Source: Mixophyes australis (lineage: Eukaryota; Chordata; Amphibia; Anura; Limnodynastidae). From it: DNA of 64,000 nucleotides. Shown here piece after piece: positions 21,398 to 29,934 of the stretch (position 1 is its first letter; every line of letters begins with the position of its first letter). The notes beneath the pieces were generated by a model. It saw only the letters and a program-made list of their open reading frames with translations, made no database searches and was not told the origin of the DNA. The stretch lies in contig JAVHZZ010000005.1 of NCBI GenBank assembly GCA_036250195.1, positions 126,236,098 through 126,300,097 of the forward strand, written 5' to 3'. Both the position numbers and the translations under genes were made by a program.

Positions 21398-22311
21398 GAT
21401 CTCTTAGGGCAAGAGCTGAGAATATGAGTGGAATCAGCACAATAGATACAGAGTCTATTCTTTACTCTTCGTTTTCTCTCCTCTGAAGATAATTTGGAAC
21501 GTCCTATCTCCATGGGAATCACAGAGGGTGAAACTGGACGAAATTGAGGGTTAGAACGAAGAGGTGCTTTAGCAGAAGTTGTTTTCTCAGCCTCTCTTTC
21601 ACGAAATCTCATATCAACACGATGGCATAGAGAGATCAAATCTTCAAGTGACGAAGGAAGCTCTTGAGTAGTCAGTGCATCTTTAATTTTATCGGAGAGC
21701 CCCTGCCAGAAGGCGGCAACTAAGGCTTCAGTGTTCCACTGAAGTTCAGAGGCTAAGATCCTAAATTGAATGACGTACTGGCCTACTGTATGAGATCCTT
21801 GTCGCAGACGGAGGATGCTGGAAGCAGCGGAGGTCACGCGACCTGGTTCATTGAACACACTTCGGAATGTAGAAATGAATTTGGCACTATCTTGTAATAT
21901 TGGATCGTTTCTTTCCCACAGAGGGGAGGCCCAAGCAAGGGCTTGTCCTGAAAACAAAGAGATAAGATAGGCCACTCTGGAACGATGGGTAGAAAAATTT
22001 TGAGGTTGGAGCTCAAAATGGACTGAACATTGGTTAAGGAAACCCCTACAAGTTTTGGGGTCTCCATCATACTTTGACGGAGTAGGCAGGTGAAGCGTGG
22101 AAGCTGTAGACACCTGGGATGGCACTGGGGAAACGGAGGAAAGCACAGGAGCCTCAGTAGTAGCTGTCACAGTCTGTCCAGATGTTCCTTGGGAGGTTAA
22201 TGACTGATAACACTGAAGTAACAGCTGTTGGCGGGCATCCTGTTGCTCCATACGACTGACCAGATGCTGCAGCATCTCTTTAGCGGTAGGTTCCGTATCT
22301 GGGTCTGTCAT
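21379..22311 (-). CDS. gag: Element C Gag, 310 aa
   Basis: ATG at 22311 lies only 14 bases after the 5' LTR. The protein has a Gln-rich N-terminal coiled segment. The capsid-type core of sushi/PEG10/RTL1-like Gag follows (PTPSKYDGDPKTCRGFLNQC near residue 75; SLFSGQALAWASPLW near 115; AFWQGLSDKIKDAL near 190). It ends with a basic segment and one zinc-knuckle-like CIYCADSTHILSSC near 290. The histidine is preserved, with CX2CX4HX4C spacing. It forms the particle that packages element RNA. The TAA at 21379-21381 terminates it just downstream of the slippery site. The frame is intact. Confidence 0.92.
   Translation of the reverse strand: MTDPDTEPTAKEMLQHLVSRMEQQDARQQLLLQCYQSLTSQGTSGQTVTATTEAPVLSSVSPVPSQVSTASTLHLPTPSKYDGDPKTCRGFLNQCSVHFELQPQNFSTHRSRVAYLISLFSGQALAWASPLWERNDPILQDSAKFISTFRSVFNEPGRVTSAASSILRLRQGSHTVGQYVIQFRILASELQWNTEALVAAFWQGLSDKIKDALTTQELPSSLEDLISLCHRVDMRFREREAEKTTSAKAPLRSNPQFRPVSPSVIPMEIGRSKLSSEERKRRVKNRLCIYCADSTHILSSCPKRSGNARP
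21391..21397 (-). promoter_or_regulatory. -1 ribosomal frameshift heptamer GGGAAAT
   Basis: On the minus strand, in gag frame, the codons read TCG GGA AAT, giving the canonical X XXY YYZ heptamer G GGA AAT. Gag stops ten bases later. The pol frame is exactly -1 relative to gag and is open across the site. The PEG10 family uses the related GGGAAAC. Frameshifting sets the Gag:Pol ratio. Confidence 0.85.
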
Positions 22312-22312
22312 G

Positions 22313-22322
22313 GCCTGATCTT
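22313..22322 (-). promoter_or_regulatory. Putative self-priming primer-binding site of element C
   Basis: Two bases after the 5' LTR the minus strand reads AAGATCAGGC, then the gag ATG two bases later. There is no TGG start typical of a tRNA-primed site. The ten bases are perfectly complementary to GCCTGATCTT at the predicted transcript 5' end (24142-24151). Tf1 of fission yeast and related chromoviruses prime reverse transcription by folding back their own RNA 5' end, and this layout fits that mode. Confidence 0.65.
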
Positions 22323-22324
22323 AC

Positions 22325-24328
22325 TGTCACGGGCACTAGGAGTCTTTACCCAGGGATCACCAGATGGTAGGCTTACCAGAGCAATGTAGATGGTAATAGG
22401 GTACTCTGGTAGCAGGGTGATCACGGAACAGGAAATGGCAGATGATGAGATGCTCAGGAAAGTCTATGACTAGCAGCACTGGTAATATGTAGGTAATAAT
22501 ACACGAGGAACTGTATGGACAAGGGCACGTGAAGGTAGTCAGTGGTCTGCGATAGCAAGTTGTACCACCGCTATAGTGAGGAGGAATGTCCAACAGAAAC
22601 GAGGAGGTGATGAGAGTCAGCGGTCTGCGGATAGCAAGTTGTACCGCTGTCTGAGTGAAGGAATGGAATCCAGGTGGAGGTATCCGGGTAGTCAGTGGTC
22701 TGCGATAGCAAGCTGTACCACTGCTATGTGAGAGGATACTGGAACAGGTGATACAGGAAACAGGGATCAGTGGTCTGCCATCAGCAAGTTGTACCACTGA
22801 ATATATATGTGAGGAGGTGCACGGGGAGAGACTGCAACACAGGATATACACGGGCACCTTAAGCACGATCCACAGTAATATGCACAATATATATATAAAT
22901 GACTGAACAGGTCTGCAAATATAGAAAGTCTCTTGAAGTAATCCAGCACAAGATAACACAGTCAATGATGGCAATAGACTCAGCGGATAGCAGACTCCAG
23001 AGGAGAACCAACACAGTCCAGCAAGATATGCAATACACCAGCACAGTCAATGAGAAGTATGCATACCGTGGTTCAGAAGCAGGCAGTCAGATAGGAGTGC
23101 AGCGATACCTGAGCGGCAGGAGGCCGGCAGGATGAGAAGTCCCTGGATGGATGAGGCAGGGGTCTAGTAGGTGCAGCGCACAGGTAAGTAGACCAACAGG
23201 GACACGAATCCACAGGAATCAGTAGAACGTGGAACTGGACTCATGGAGGACCCAGGAGCATGGAGATGATCTAGCAGAGGAATGGCTGATGAGATACGAA
23301 TCCAATGCTGACAGGAGGGTAGAGACCAGCGGGACACCGGAAGGCGTGGAGAGCGGATCAGCAGTAGATGGACGATAGCGCTGACAGCAGCAGCAGGACT
23401 CTGCGGACACACGGAGGTAACCAGTAGCAACCAACAGGTGCCAGTAGCGATGGAACACGGGAGAGCAGAGTAGACCAGGAGCTGTTGATCACGGAGAGTG
23501 GCGGATGGCAAATAGCAGCAGTCTCGAGGAAACACGGGAGAGATGAGATGAGGCTGTAGTGCACAGGGGCAGCGGATAGGAATCAGCTAACAGTCACGAT
23601 GATGAAACACAGACGAGTTGCAAGCTGGAGACTGTAGTGCACGGAGGCAGCGGATAGTTAACAGTCACGATGATGAACACAGACGAGTTGCAAGCTGGAA
23701 ACTGTAATGCACGGAGGCAGCGGATAGGAATCAGCTAACAGTCACGATGATGAACACAGACGAGTTGCAAGCTGGAGACTGTAGTGCACGGAGGCAGCGG
23801 ATAGGAATCAGCTCACAGACTTGATGATGAACAGGTGAGTGGATGTGGAGAGAAGGCTGTAGTGCACGGAGGCAGCGGATAGGAATCAGCAAATAGTCAC
23901 AATGATAGATGATAGCGTTGAAGTGGTATAGAAGACTGTAGTGCACGGAGGCAGCGGATAGGAATCAGCTAACAGTCACGATGATACAGTTGATGGTAGA
24001 AGTGGTATGGGAACCACAGTAGTAGAAGTGGTTTGGAAACCACAGAGGTAGAAGTGGTTTGGAAACCACAGGAATCAGCAGCAGCTGAATACACGAGGAA
24101 ACACAGGAACACCTTCAGAGACTCATGGGGAATGAGACTCCAAGATCAGGCAACGTGGTGTTGACCACAGGTGCTTAATATAGGGAGTGTTGCCTGATCT
24201 GCCAATTGAGTTAAAGGGCTATACACTGAAGTATAGGAAAGGGCTGCGCATGCGCAGACCCTCAGGATGGAGGACGGCCACGGTTCCTAAATGTCCGGGA
24301 AGAAGCACTCACAGTCCGGTGAGTGACA
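22325..24328 (-). repeat. 5' LTR of element C (2004 bp)
   Basis: Nearly identical to 16065-18068 and of the same length, offset 6260. It carries the promoter: TATA-like box at 24175-24182 and predicted start near 24151. All leader hairpins and tandem repeats recur at +6260 relative to the other copy (hairpins 22538-22800, 77-bp array 23554-23980). The right end is followed by CACAC at 24329-24333. Confidence 0.95.
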
Positions 24329-24333
24329 CACAC
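24329..24333. repeat. Target-site duplication CACAC, right copy of element C
   Basis: Matches 16060-16064. Element B's protease-side coding sequence begins again directly after it. Confidence 0.9.
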
Positions 24334-24910
24334 TTTTAAAGGCATGTTCCAAAGTGGCATCATTAAGTTGGTCTCGAGAAAAGTCCTGCAAAGGAAACAA
24401 AATTGGTATTGCGGACCAGTCCCTATTCTCACTGACAGGCGGGGTGGGCTCATCTGCGACATCACCGACCAATGCTAGTTTGGACTGTCCTTGTTTCCCC
24501 ACAGTTGGATGCTTTTGTGGAACTCCTGCTGTGACTCCCAGGATGGCATTCCGGTTTGGCGGTTCCCAAAGACCGATGTCCAGATGTTGTTGATTCTTAG
24601 GCGGTTCCTTTAAGACCGGGCTTCTGACCGTTGCATCAGTTGCCGGCATGTCCAGCCGGATCCGCTCACCGAGGACATCATTAAACAGTGGGAAGTCTCG
24701 CCCCAAAATGAGTGGATATGGGAGTTTAGGTGCTATGGCAGCTACCACCATAACAGTTTTGTCTTTGAGTGTGACTGGTAGTATTGTTCTTTCATACTCC
24801 TCTGTTGTGCCATGTACGCAAAGAACTTTCACTTTGGGCAACCGAGAAGTTATGGTTTCGGGTAAAGCAGAGCTGGAAACCAATGAGAGTTCACTCCCTG
24901 AGTCAACCAA
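24334..24910 (-). pseudogene. Element B protease
   Basis: MVDSGSELSLVSSS at the start of the frame carries the retropepsin DSG triad residues. VKVLCVHGTTEEYE and YPLILGRDFPLF (flap and helix region) follow within about 90 residues. About 100 further residues have no recognised domain. The true element B sequence ends at 24334. The last codons of the open frame past that point belong to element C's LTR. It lies between gag and integrase, as in other Gmr1-type elements. Confidence 0.8.
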
Positions 24911-24925
24911 GGGCAGAACAAGGTT

Positions 24926-25867
24926 TTAGTTGATTAGCACAGTCACCCGGAACAAACAAGGACTTCCTGATGTGGGACTCATGGTAAAACAGCTTGGAAA
25001 TGCAGGTCCAATATGTGCTACAGAACAGTCCATGGGTTCCTGTAGTTTAGGACACTCTGCCTTAAAGTGGCCTGGCTCACCACATTCAAAACACTTCAGA
25101 TTAGACAGCTTTGCACCTGGCCCTCTGTCCATAGCAGTTTTGCCATTGGGCCCTGTGGCAAGGATTGTCAAACCTGGCTTTTGGCGTGGCAGCGGCTTTG
25201 GCACAAATGCAGGTTCTTTAGTCATTTGCTGTAGTGCACAAAACCTTTCTACCATGGTGGCAAGCTCTTCATAAGTTTGTGGGTCTGATTGCAGAACCCA
25301 CCTTTGCAAATCGCGGTTCAGCCCCCGGATGCAGTGATCTATCGCCAGAAATTCAATAATCCAAGAAGGCAAATTCTCCTCAGGCTGCAGCCATTTCTTT
25401 AAAATTTTAGAAAGCTCAGCCACTTGCGCTTTGACCGGTTATTCTTTATCATAGCGCCATTGGTGATAGCGCTGGGCTCGGCCTGGCCCGGAAAATCCAA
25501 TGCGAGCCAATATCTCAGACTTTAGACACAGATAATCAGAGGCCCATTCCTCATCTAGATCCATATAAGCTCGCTGAGCTTCACCAGTCAGATATGGCGC
25601 CAGTCTCTCAGCCCAATCTTTAGGAGGCCATTTTGCCCTTTTTGCAAAGTCTTTTGAAAGACACCAGATATGCTTCTACGTCATCAGCTGGTGACATTTT
25701 TTAGAGAACAGGACCAGGTGGTTCATTTCTGTCATGCCTCACCTGGCTTAACTCTTCTCTTAAGAGCCTTGTGTTTTCCACCTGTGCCTCGGCGACTTGT
25801 AGCATCTGAGCTTGCTGCTGTTGCTGCGCAGCGGCCACATTCACGGGGGTTCTCAGTACTTCCTCCA
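24926..25867 (-). pseudogene. Element B Gag with SCAN-like capsid domain and CCHC knuckle
   Basis: Starts MEEVLRTPVNV at 25867, followed by a Gln-rich coiled stretch. A capsid region (PADDVEAYLVSF; LAPYLTGEAQRAYMDL; GRAQRYHQWRYD; LKKWLQPEENLPSWIIEFL; DLQRWVL) closely follows the pattern of vertebrate SCAN domains (W-L-P-E, I-E-L, L-W-V). A zinc knuckle CFECGEPGHFKAEC follows near 25050-25095. SCAN domains are known to derive from Gmr1-like Gag. Stops and frameshifts at about 25705, about 25650 and 25440 disable it. A protease frame follows after a stop. Confidence 0.8.
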
Positions 25868-25914
25868 TGTTGACGTCTGCACAGGTTGGGTAGCGGAAAC
25901 TTGCTTCCCGGAGC

Positions 25915-25932
25915 ATCCCACTCCTGACACCA
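25915..25932 (-). promoter_or_regulatory. tRNA-Leu primer-binding site of element B
   Basis: The minus strand reads TGGTGTCAGGAGTGGGAT, matching the complement of the 3' end of vertebrate tRNA-Leu (CAG-type, ending ...ATCCCACTCCTGACACCA) as I recall it. It starts two bases after the LTR end. Element A has only the first eight bases (TGGTGTCA at 11192). Confidence 0.8.
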
Positions 25933-25934
25933 CT

Positions 25935-26432
25935 TGTGGCAAGAGCCCGCTACTGCAGAAGCACACGCGTACAACTTCTTCCTTTTTATGGTTCTTTATT
26001 GTCAGGATGGTAGTAATGTTTTGACACCGTATACTTGCACAGCAATTATGGAGACCCTCAACGCTTACTATACATAGTCCAGCTCTCTGTCCAGATCAGC
26101 CAGCTAGCCCACCGTTGATCTCCCTGAACAATGAAACAGGCAGTTTTTTATACCTGACACTCCTCCCACAGGCCTAACTTTATGGACAGGTGACACACCC
26201 ACCTTCTCTTTAAAAGGAAACGCCCATCCCTGGTACTGTTTAGACTACCAGACCCACCCTGTCTGTTTGCTGAGAGGAAGCAGCTTTTAAATCATGTAAG
26301 TAAACCAATTTTAAACTACACATATGTTTTTACCTGGTTTAATCTCCACCTAGGTACATAACTGTGCCAATGTTTTACTCTACTTCCCTGCTTTCTCTGC
26401 ATATTGCCAGCTAAATGTCTCCTTTTTTTACA
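25935..26432 (-). repeat. 5' LTR of element B (about 498 bp)
   Basis: Sense start TGTAAAAAAAGGAG at 26432, end TTGCCACA at 25935. It contains GGTATAAAAAACT (TATA box, about 26143-26155) and GACAATAAAGAAC (polyadenylation signal, about 25989-26001) in sense order. The partner 3' LTR is missing because the element is truncated at 13685. Confidence 0.75.
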
Positions 26433-26449
26433 ATATATATATATATATA

Positions 26450-26483
<34 letters not shown>

Positions 26484-26513
26484 TTATATATATATATATA
26501 TCTATATATATAT
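26433..26513. repeat. (TA)n microsatellite between element B and retrovirus D
   Basis: Mostly alternating TA with a few C substitutions. Retrovirus D is inserted directly against it, and a similar (TA)n follows D's 3' LTR at 36316, so D probably landed inside a (TA)n tract. Confidence 0.9.
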
Positions 26514-27351
26514 TGTCGAAGTCAGCAAATTGGATAAAGTCATTTCAATTAAAATCGAGCAAACTTGGTTGTCTTTGTTTGAAAAGATGCGTACGGCACG
26601 CTACGGCGTGAAAGGGCACGCTACATCGTGGAAGGGCGTACGCAGCTGCAACATGTGGCAACAACAGTATTTAGTCTTTTACATACATTTCTTTCATACA
26701 CGCACACTTGTAAAATAGTACACGTTAATGGTAGTTGCAACACATAGTCATTTATGTCGAAATATAGTAGTATTTATGTGTAATATTATTTGTTATATGC
26801 ATATCAGTAAAACATATGGTACACATTGAAGGAATCATATCATGTGTGGTATCATACTAATCCCCTTCACATTTGCGACTGTCCGGTTCACTCTGTGAAG
26901 GGATCGCAGAGTGCATACGCAAGTTATTAATGTTAAGGAATTATGGACTATTATGATTAGAAATCTTGGCGGGAAGATCAGAACCTATCCCCTGGAGAGT
27001 TGACCCCCTCCTTTAGATTCCTGAGCTTAAACTAGCCTATGATCTGCAACCCCCTGGACCCTCCTGATGCCTGGACCAATAGAAGCCAGCCACACCTTTG
27101 CATTGTTTTACTGTATCTCTGTTTGCATATAAGCAGCAGCTCCTCATCTAGTGTTCAGTCACCTAGACCACAGACTTCAGGACTGAATGACTGTACACTG
27201 CATCCAGAGCGCCTGCGATAAGTAACGGCTGTACTTACTATTATTTCGCTTTAATATATTCTGCTATTTTTTGAGAATAAATCTTTGTGCGTTGGAAACA
27301 CAAATCGAGCTTCGACAATCGTTATTGGATAGTGACAAAACGCTCATAACA
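26514..27351 (+). repeat. 5' LTR of retrovirus D (about 838 bp)
   Basis: Begins TGTCGAAGTC and ends near CTCATAACA. A TATA-like CATATAAGCAG lies at about 27125 and AATAAA at about 27275, giving a U3-R-U5 order. The 3' copy has ATTAAA at the polyadenylation position. An internal CTTCGACA near 27310 mirrors the start, but the shared sequence continues about 35 bp further, so I place the end at 27351. The sequence after it (TTTGGGGTGAGTTTGG) should hold the primer-binding site, but I cannot match it to a tRNA. Confidence 0.85.
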
Positions 27352-28193
27352 ATTTGGGGTGAGTTTGGAGGTTTCGTTGCCGGACGATACACAAAACCAA
27401 CGGATTTCGGTTCCGCAACAAAGGGTGGAGACGCGTCATGTACGGGGAAGAACACAATGTGTTCAAAACCTGAATTTCACTCTATGTTGTGAAACCGAAT
27501 GTCCGTTTTTGCATTATCTAACCTAGGGACAAAAGAGAAAACTGTTTCTTTTTACTGTCATTGTGCATTTTAACTGTATTGCATTGCTTAGCATATGTGT
27601 AACTTCCTACTTGCGTACGTAAACTTCCGGTAGATTTTCCACGTGGTTAAACAATTGTTTTGATAGTTGTTATACATGCATAGTATAATCACTTGTGAAA
27701 GCTTCCGAAACGTTATTACTATTCTTGGGAACTTTTGATTTTCTGCACAGAAAAGGTGTATGTTGTGTGATTTTGTGACGTAGATACACTGTTTTATTGT
27801 TGAGTGAGCTCAGTTGCTGTCTGACGAGGCAGGTATACAGAGTGCGAAAACTGGGTTTTCGAGAAACGCCACCAATAGATCGCAAGGTTTACTGATAATT
27901 AGTATTAGTGAGCGGTGCGATCTAACCGCACGGTTAAACAACCGTGAGTGTAAAATTGGAAGTGCGTGGAGGAATTATATTGGAAAGGCTGAGCGATTGT
28001 ATTGACTTAGAGCTCCCAGTGATAATAAACTCAACAAAAATTTGTGATAGCCGGGCTATCAAAGAACTATTTCTGTGTTAGGGATTCTCGTTCGGAACGA
28101 GAAGAAGCGAGTGAACGCGGCTATTTGGAAATACGTTCACCGGGCATTAGAGTTCTCTAGCGGTGATTGTAGCAACAGAGTTGAAATTGTTTG

Positions 28194-28290
28194 GTGGAAA
28201 GAACAGAGTATTGCGGTATATCTGTGTTCCACAATAAAAGGGTAGTGTTTGTCTGGAAAGAACAGAGCATTGCGGTGTATCTGTGTTCCA
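28194..28290 (+). promoter_or_regulatory. Duplicated stem-loop immediately upstream of retrovirus D gag
   Basis: Two similar hairpins at 28194-28232 and 28254-28290. Each has TGGAA paired with TTCCA (extended to GTGGAA/TTCCAC in the first) and ACAGA paired with TCTGT, around a 13-nt loop with a TTGCGG core. They end about 20 nt before the gag ATG. Position and duplication resemble retroviral packaging or dimerisation signals. The role is inferred. Confidence 0.6.
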
Positions 28291-28310
28291 CATAGAAGGT
28301 ATTGTTCAAC

Positions 28311-29934
28311 ATGGGTGCTAAGCATACGCTAGAGATGGAGAGTGTTCTGCCTAAGGAAGAGCCTATTGGTTCAGCGAGGTTTCTTATGTGTAAGAAATAT
28401 GGTGAATACGCAAGGGTTTATTGCGACACGTGGGTCAAGATGACCAAGGAGTGTGTTAGGCCTTTCCCAATAATAGAAAGTTTTAATTCGGAGGTACTAA
28501 ATAATGTAAAAGATAAAGTGTGGTTGATTAAATCAACGAAAAAGAGAAATAGACATAATGATTGTTTAAAATTGTGGCAAATGGAAGGTAACACGTGGCA
28601 GAGCAGCGAATGCACAGCGGAAGTAGGCGTGGCGAAAAGCGCTTGCATGGCGGAAGTAGCCATTGAGAAGCGTGGCGAACTCAGCGCAAGCGCGCCCCCG
28701 CCACCCTATGTGGCGGGAGGGGTTAGTACAGCCGTTATTAAAAATGAAAAAAAGAAAATTGCTAAATTATATCCTGTTTTAAGTCAGTTTAAAGCAAGTG
28801 TTTCTGAAGAAGAGGATGAACCCACGGTAATTTCAGCCATTGCCCATGCTGTTAATATGTTAGAGGTTCAGCGTAAGTATGGAAAGGGGGCAATAGCTGA
28901 GATAGGTGAGAGTAGCGTGACCACTAGGAGTGATAGCATTCAAAATACTGAAACAGCAAATCCTATAATGACTTCTGAAGACAGTGAACCAGTGGGTACG
29001 TATCCAGTCCGCACAATATCAGTTCCCAATGGGAAGGCGGATAAGGATAGTGTAGATCCTTTAAAGAATGTTACAATGCATTGTCCCTGGACTAGATCAG
29101 AATTACGTTCCATTATGACCGAATTCCCAGATCCTAGAAAAGAGTTGGCTAAGTGTCAGAAATTTGTTAAAGACTTAGGAAATGCACACGAAACAACCAA
29201 TAAGGATTGGCGTGTAGTGTTGAGGGCGTGTCTTCCTCCCAATACTAACATACAAAAATTTATTAAAGATTGTTTGTTGGAGGAAGATGACACCTTGACG
29301 GATGAGATTAATCAAGAAAATATAGAACAAATTGTCAAACATTTAGCCATTTATTTTCCAGTAGTAGCGAATTGGAGTAAAATTTTCACCATCAAACAGA
29401 AAGATAGTGAAACAGCATCAGATTACTTCCCTAGAGCTCTAACAATGATAGCACGGTTCACTGGGATATCAAACATAGATGAGGACCCACATCACAGAGA
29501 GGTTGCTGTAGGGGTATTAATGGATGGCCTTAGAGAAAATTTAAAGACAAGGGTACAAACCACATTACCTAATTTGAGAGGCATCACAGTAGATTCTCTT
29601 AGGGAGTCTGCTGTGGAGCATGACAAAAACCTTTTTAAAAAAAGGGAAGAGAAAAGTGATAAGTTAATGACGGTAAGTATACAGGCTCTAGAGGGAATGC
29701 ATACACGACCACCAGCATACAACCCACATAATAATAAACATAGAATAAACCGGATGTTTCAATTGTAACGAAGAAGGACATTTCGCAAGAGATTGTAAAA
29801 AGGACAGATACAACCCTAGAGGTGGGACACATAGATATCCTCCAAGGAAGAATTCACATAGACTAGAAGACTCACATCTACCGGCACATATTATAGCAAC
29901 AAATGCTGTGCAGGAAAGCGATAGTCAGCGCTAG
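28311..29934 (+). pseudogene. gag: Retrovirus D Gag (one frameshift)
   Basis: ATG at 28311 gives a Met-Gly start (MGAKHT), the N-myristoylation signal of retroviral matrix. APPPPYVAGG near residue 130 supplies a PPxY late-budding motif. A capsid with CPWTRSELRSIMTEFPDP, then DYFPRALTMIARF and REVAVGVLMDGL, follows the gammaretroviral-type pattern. The CCHC nucleocapsid box CFNCNEEGHFARDC at 29755-29796 is in another frame, so one small indel at about 29745-29754 has broken Gag before the knuckle. In the knuckle frame, the TAG at 29932-29934 ends gag and precedes protease in the same frame. Confidence 0.85.
29932..29934 (+). promoter_or_regulatory. UAG gag/pro-pol junction, probable stop read-through site
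   Basis: CGC TAG GGG TCA separates the nucleocapsid frame from protease without a frame change. Gammaretroviruses such as MLV express Pol by reading through a UAG followed by G and a downstream pseudoknot. I did not fold the downstream RNA. Confidence 0.6.

Larger units (their letters stand above)
16065..24328 (-). mobile_element. Element C: complete chromodomain Ty3/gypsy retrotransposon (sushi/V-clade-like)
   Basis: An 8264-bp element on the minus strand with two 2004-bp LTRs, TG...CA ends, a 5-bp CACAC target duplication, an open gag and an open pol. Pol has protease, RT, RNase H, integrase and a C-terminal chromodomain, the chromovirus arrangement. Gag and its -1 frameshift site resemble the sushi-ichi lineage, to which the domesticated PEG10 and RTL1 genes are related. 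The LTRs differ at only about five positions by eye. The element therefore appears recent and possibly competent. It interrupts element B. Confidence 0.95.
13685..26432 (-). mobile_element. Gmr1-like Ty3/gypsy element B, 3'-truncated and split by element C
   Basis: On the minus strand: 5' LTR (26432-25935), tRNA-Leu primer site, gag, protease (to 24334), then element C (24328-16065), then integrase, RT and the start of RNase H (16059-13682). Gag-PR-IN-RT-RH with integrase before RT is the Gmr1 order. The 3' end is missing: sequence identity stops inside RNase H. The frame across the C insertion is continuous apart from the duplicated 5 bp, so C landed in the region between protease and integrase. 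Confidence 0.85.
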
